From an uncultured Clostridium sp. (lineage in GTDB: Bacteria > Bacillota > Clostridia > Clostridiales > Clostridiaceae), in NCBI RefSeq assembly GCF_934754925.1, contig NZ_CAKVJA010000030.1, positions 1 to 31,694 on the forward strand: a stretch of 31,694 nt of DNA, read 5' to 3'. The translations under genes were made by a program, and so were the position numbers. Positions 31,346 through 31,694 of this stretch are shown here, piece after piece. Below the pieces are notes generated by a model. The model was not told the origin of the DNA and ran no database searches. It saw only the letters and a list, made by a program, of their open reading frames with translations. How positions within the stretch are numbered: position 1 is the stretch's first letter; each line of letters begins with the position of its first letter.

Positions 31346-31694
31346 TAAATAAATAATAGTGTTAATAAGTAATGCTATTAAATATAAAATTAATATGAGT
31401 TTTAAAAAAATTAGTTAACTTATCCAGGTGTATCAATATGAGAAAAAGTTAGAATAATAACGAAAAATGAAGTAAATAAGTATTAAATGTAGAATATGCT
31501 GAAAAATGATCAAGATATGGAGAAAGGGTATGATATTATAAGTCTTGTCCAAAGGGACAACCGATAAGTCGAAAGACATAAAGTTAAGTAAGTTAACAAA
31601 ACAACAAAAAATGTTGAAAAAAAGTGTTGACAGAAAAACAGTTCGGTGATAAGATAAGGAAGTCGCTTCGGTGCGACAGAGTAAATGGTCTTTG
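31346..31694 (+). other. rRNA operon upstream/leader region
   Basis: No protein gene. Near the right end, after the promoter at 31627, a short GC-rich hairpin GTCGCTTCGGTGCGAC is followed by AAATGGTCTTTG, which resembles the sequence found shortly before 16S rRNA in clostridia. Small hairpins TTGTCCAAAGGGACAA and GTCGAAAGAC lie upstream. The 16S gene itself is outside the window, so this is inference. Confidence 0.55.
31627..31655 (+). promoter_or_regulatory. rrn: strong sigma-A promoter, probably of an rRNA operon
   Basis: TTGACA (31627-31632), a 17-base spacer and TAAGAT (31650-31655), followed by the leader hairpin. Confidence 0.75.

Noticed and set aside
1..31694. CRISPR arrays, insertion sequences, prophage or integrase genes
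   Set aside because: No regularly spaced repeats and no transposase, integrase or phage structural proteins were seen on either strand.

Overview
The window looks like a chromosomal segment of a low-GC, spore-forming Firmicute, most probably Clostridium sensu stricto. Reasons: very AT-rich DNA, strong AGGAGG-type ribosome binding sites with many GTG/TTG starts, a large Gram-positive SRP RNA with an Alu domain, the sporulation protein BofA, an archaeal-type PEP carboxylase of the kind known from Clostridium perfringens, and the dnaX-ybaB-recR-yaaL-bofA neighbourhood usually found near oriC. The right edge runs into what looks like the leader of an rRNA operon. I do not assign a species.

Layout. 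1-3.7 kb: end of an unknown gene, a HAD nucleotidase on the minus strand, a YjdM zinc-ribbon protein, a small hypothetical protein, a polysaccharide deacetylase lipoprotein and another small hypothetical protein. 3.7-6.5 kb (minus): a DEAD-box RNA helicase and a PlsC acyltransferase, separated by a leader region that holds a possible plus-strand small RNA. 6.6-11.5 kb: a Stay-Green family protein with a C-terminal extension, tRNA-Arg(CCT), a DUF368 lipid-carrier transporter (minus), a CNNM/CBS membrane protein, tadA and lgt. 11.6-15.3 kb: tRNA-Ser(GGA), SRP RNA, an orphan hairpin, archaeal-type ppcA, and the minus-strand thyA-dfrA folate pair, with a cluster of DnaA boxes inside dfrA. 15.7-20.3 kb: dnaX, ybaB, recR, a DegV protein (minus), DUF2508 and bofA. 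20.3-24.4 kb: a structured intergenic region, a Cys-rich mini-protein and a serine operon serA-DUF1015-serC. 24.5-27.9 kb: mtnN (minus), tcdA, a DUF4230-like membrane protein (minus) and a tandem GNAT protein. 27.9-31.3 kb: a PTS sugar module made of a GlcT-type antiterminator, a separate EIIA (minus) and an EIICB permease. 31.3-31.7 kb: rRNA operon promoter and leader.

How it works together. The PTS module is the best integrated system. The divergent EIIA and EIICB genes each have a consensus promoter, an RNA antiterminator (RAT) hairpin and an overlapping terminator. The two RATs share CGTG...GGCATWAG with a covarying stem, so one GlcT-type protein probably controls both. Both the antiterminator and the permease gene carry a single -1 frame change at a homopolymer, so the system is either inactivated, recoded or mis-sequenced. 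Other points worth following are the DnaA-box cluster in dfrA, the Stay-Green homologue in a presumably non-photosynthetic bacterium, the DUF1015 protein (DGHHR motif) between serA and serC, an in-frame slippery heptamer in dnaX, and a perfect 48-nt palindrome in front of bofA.
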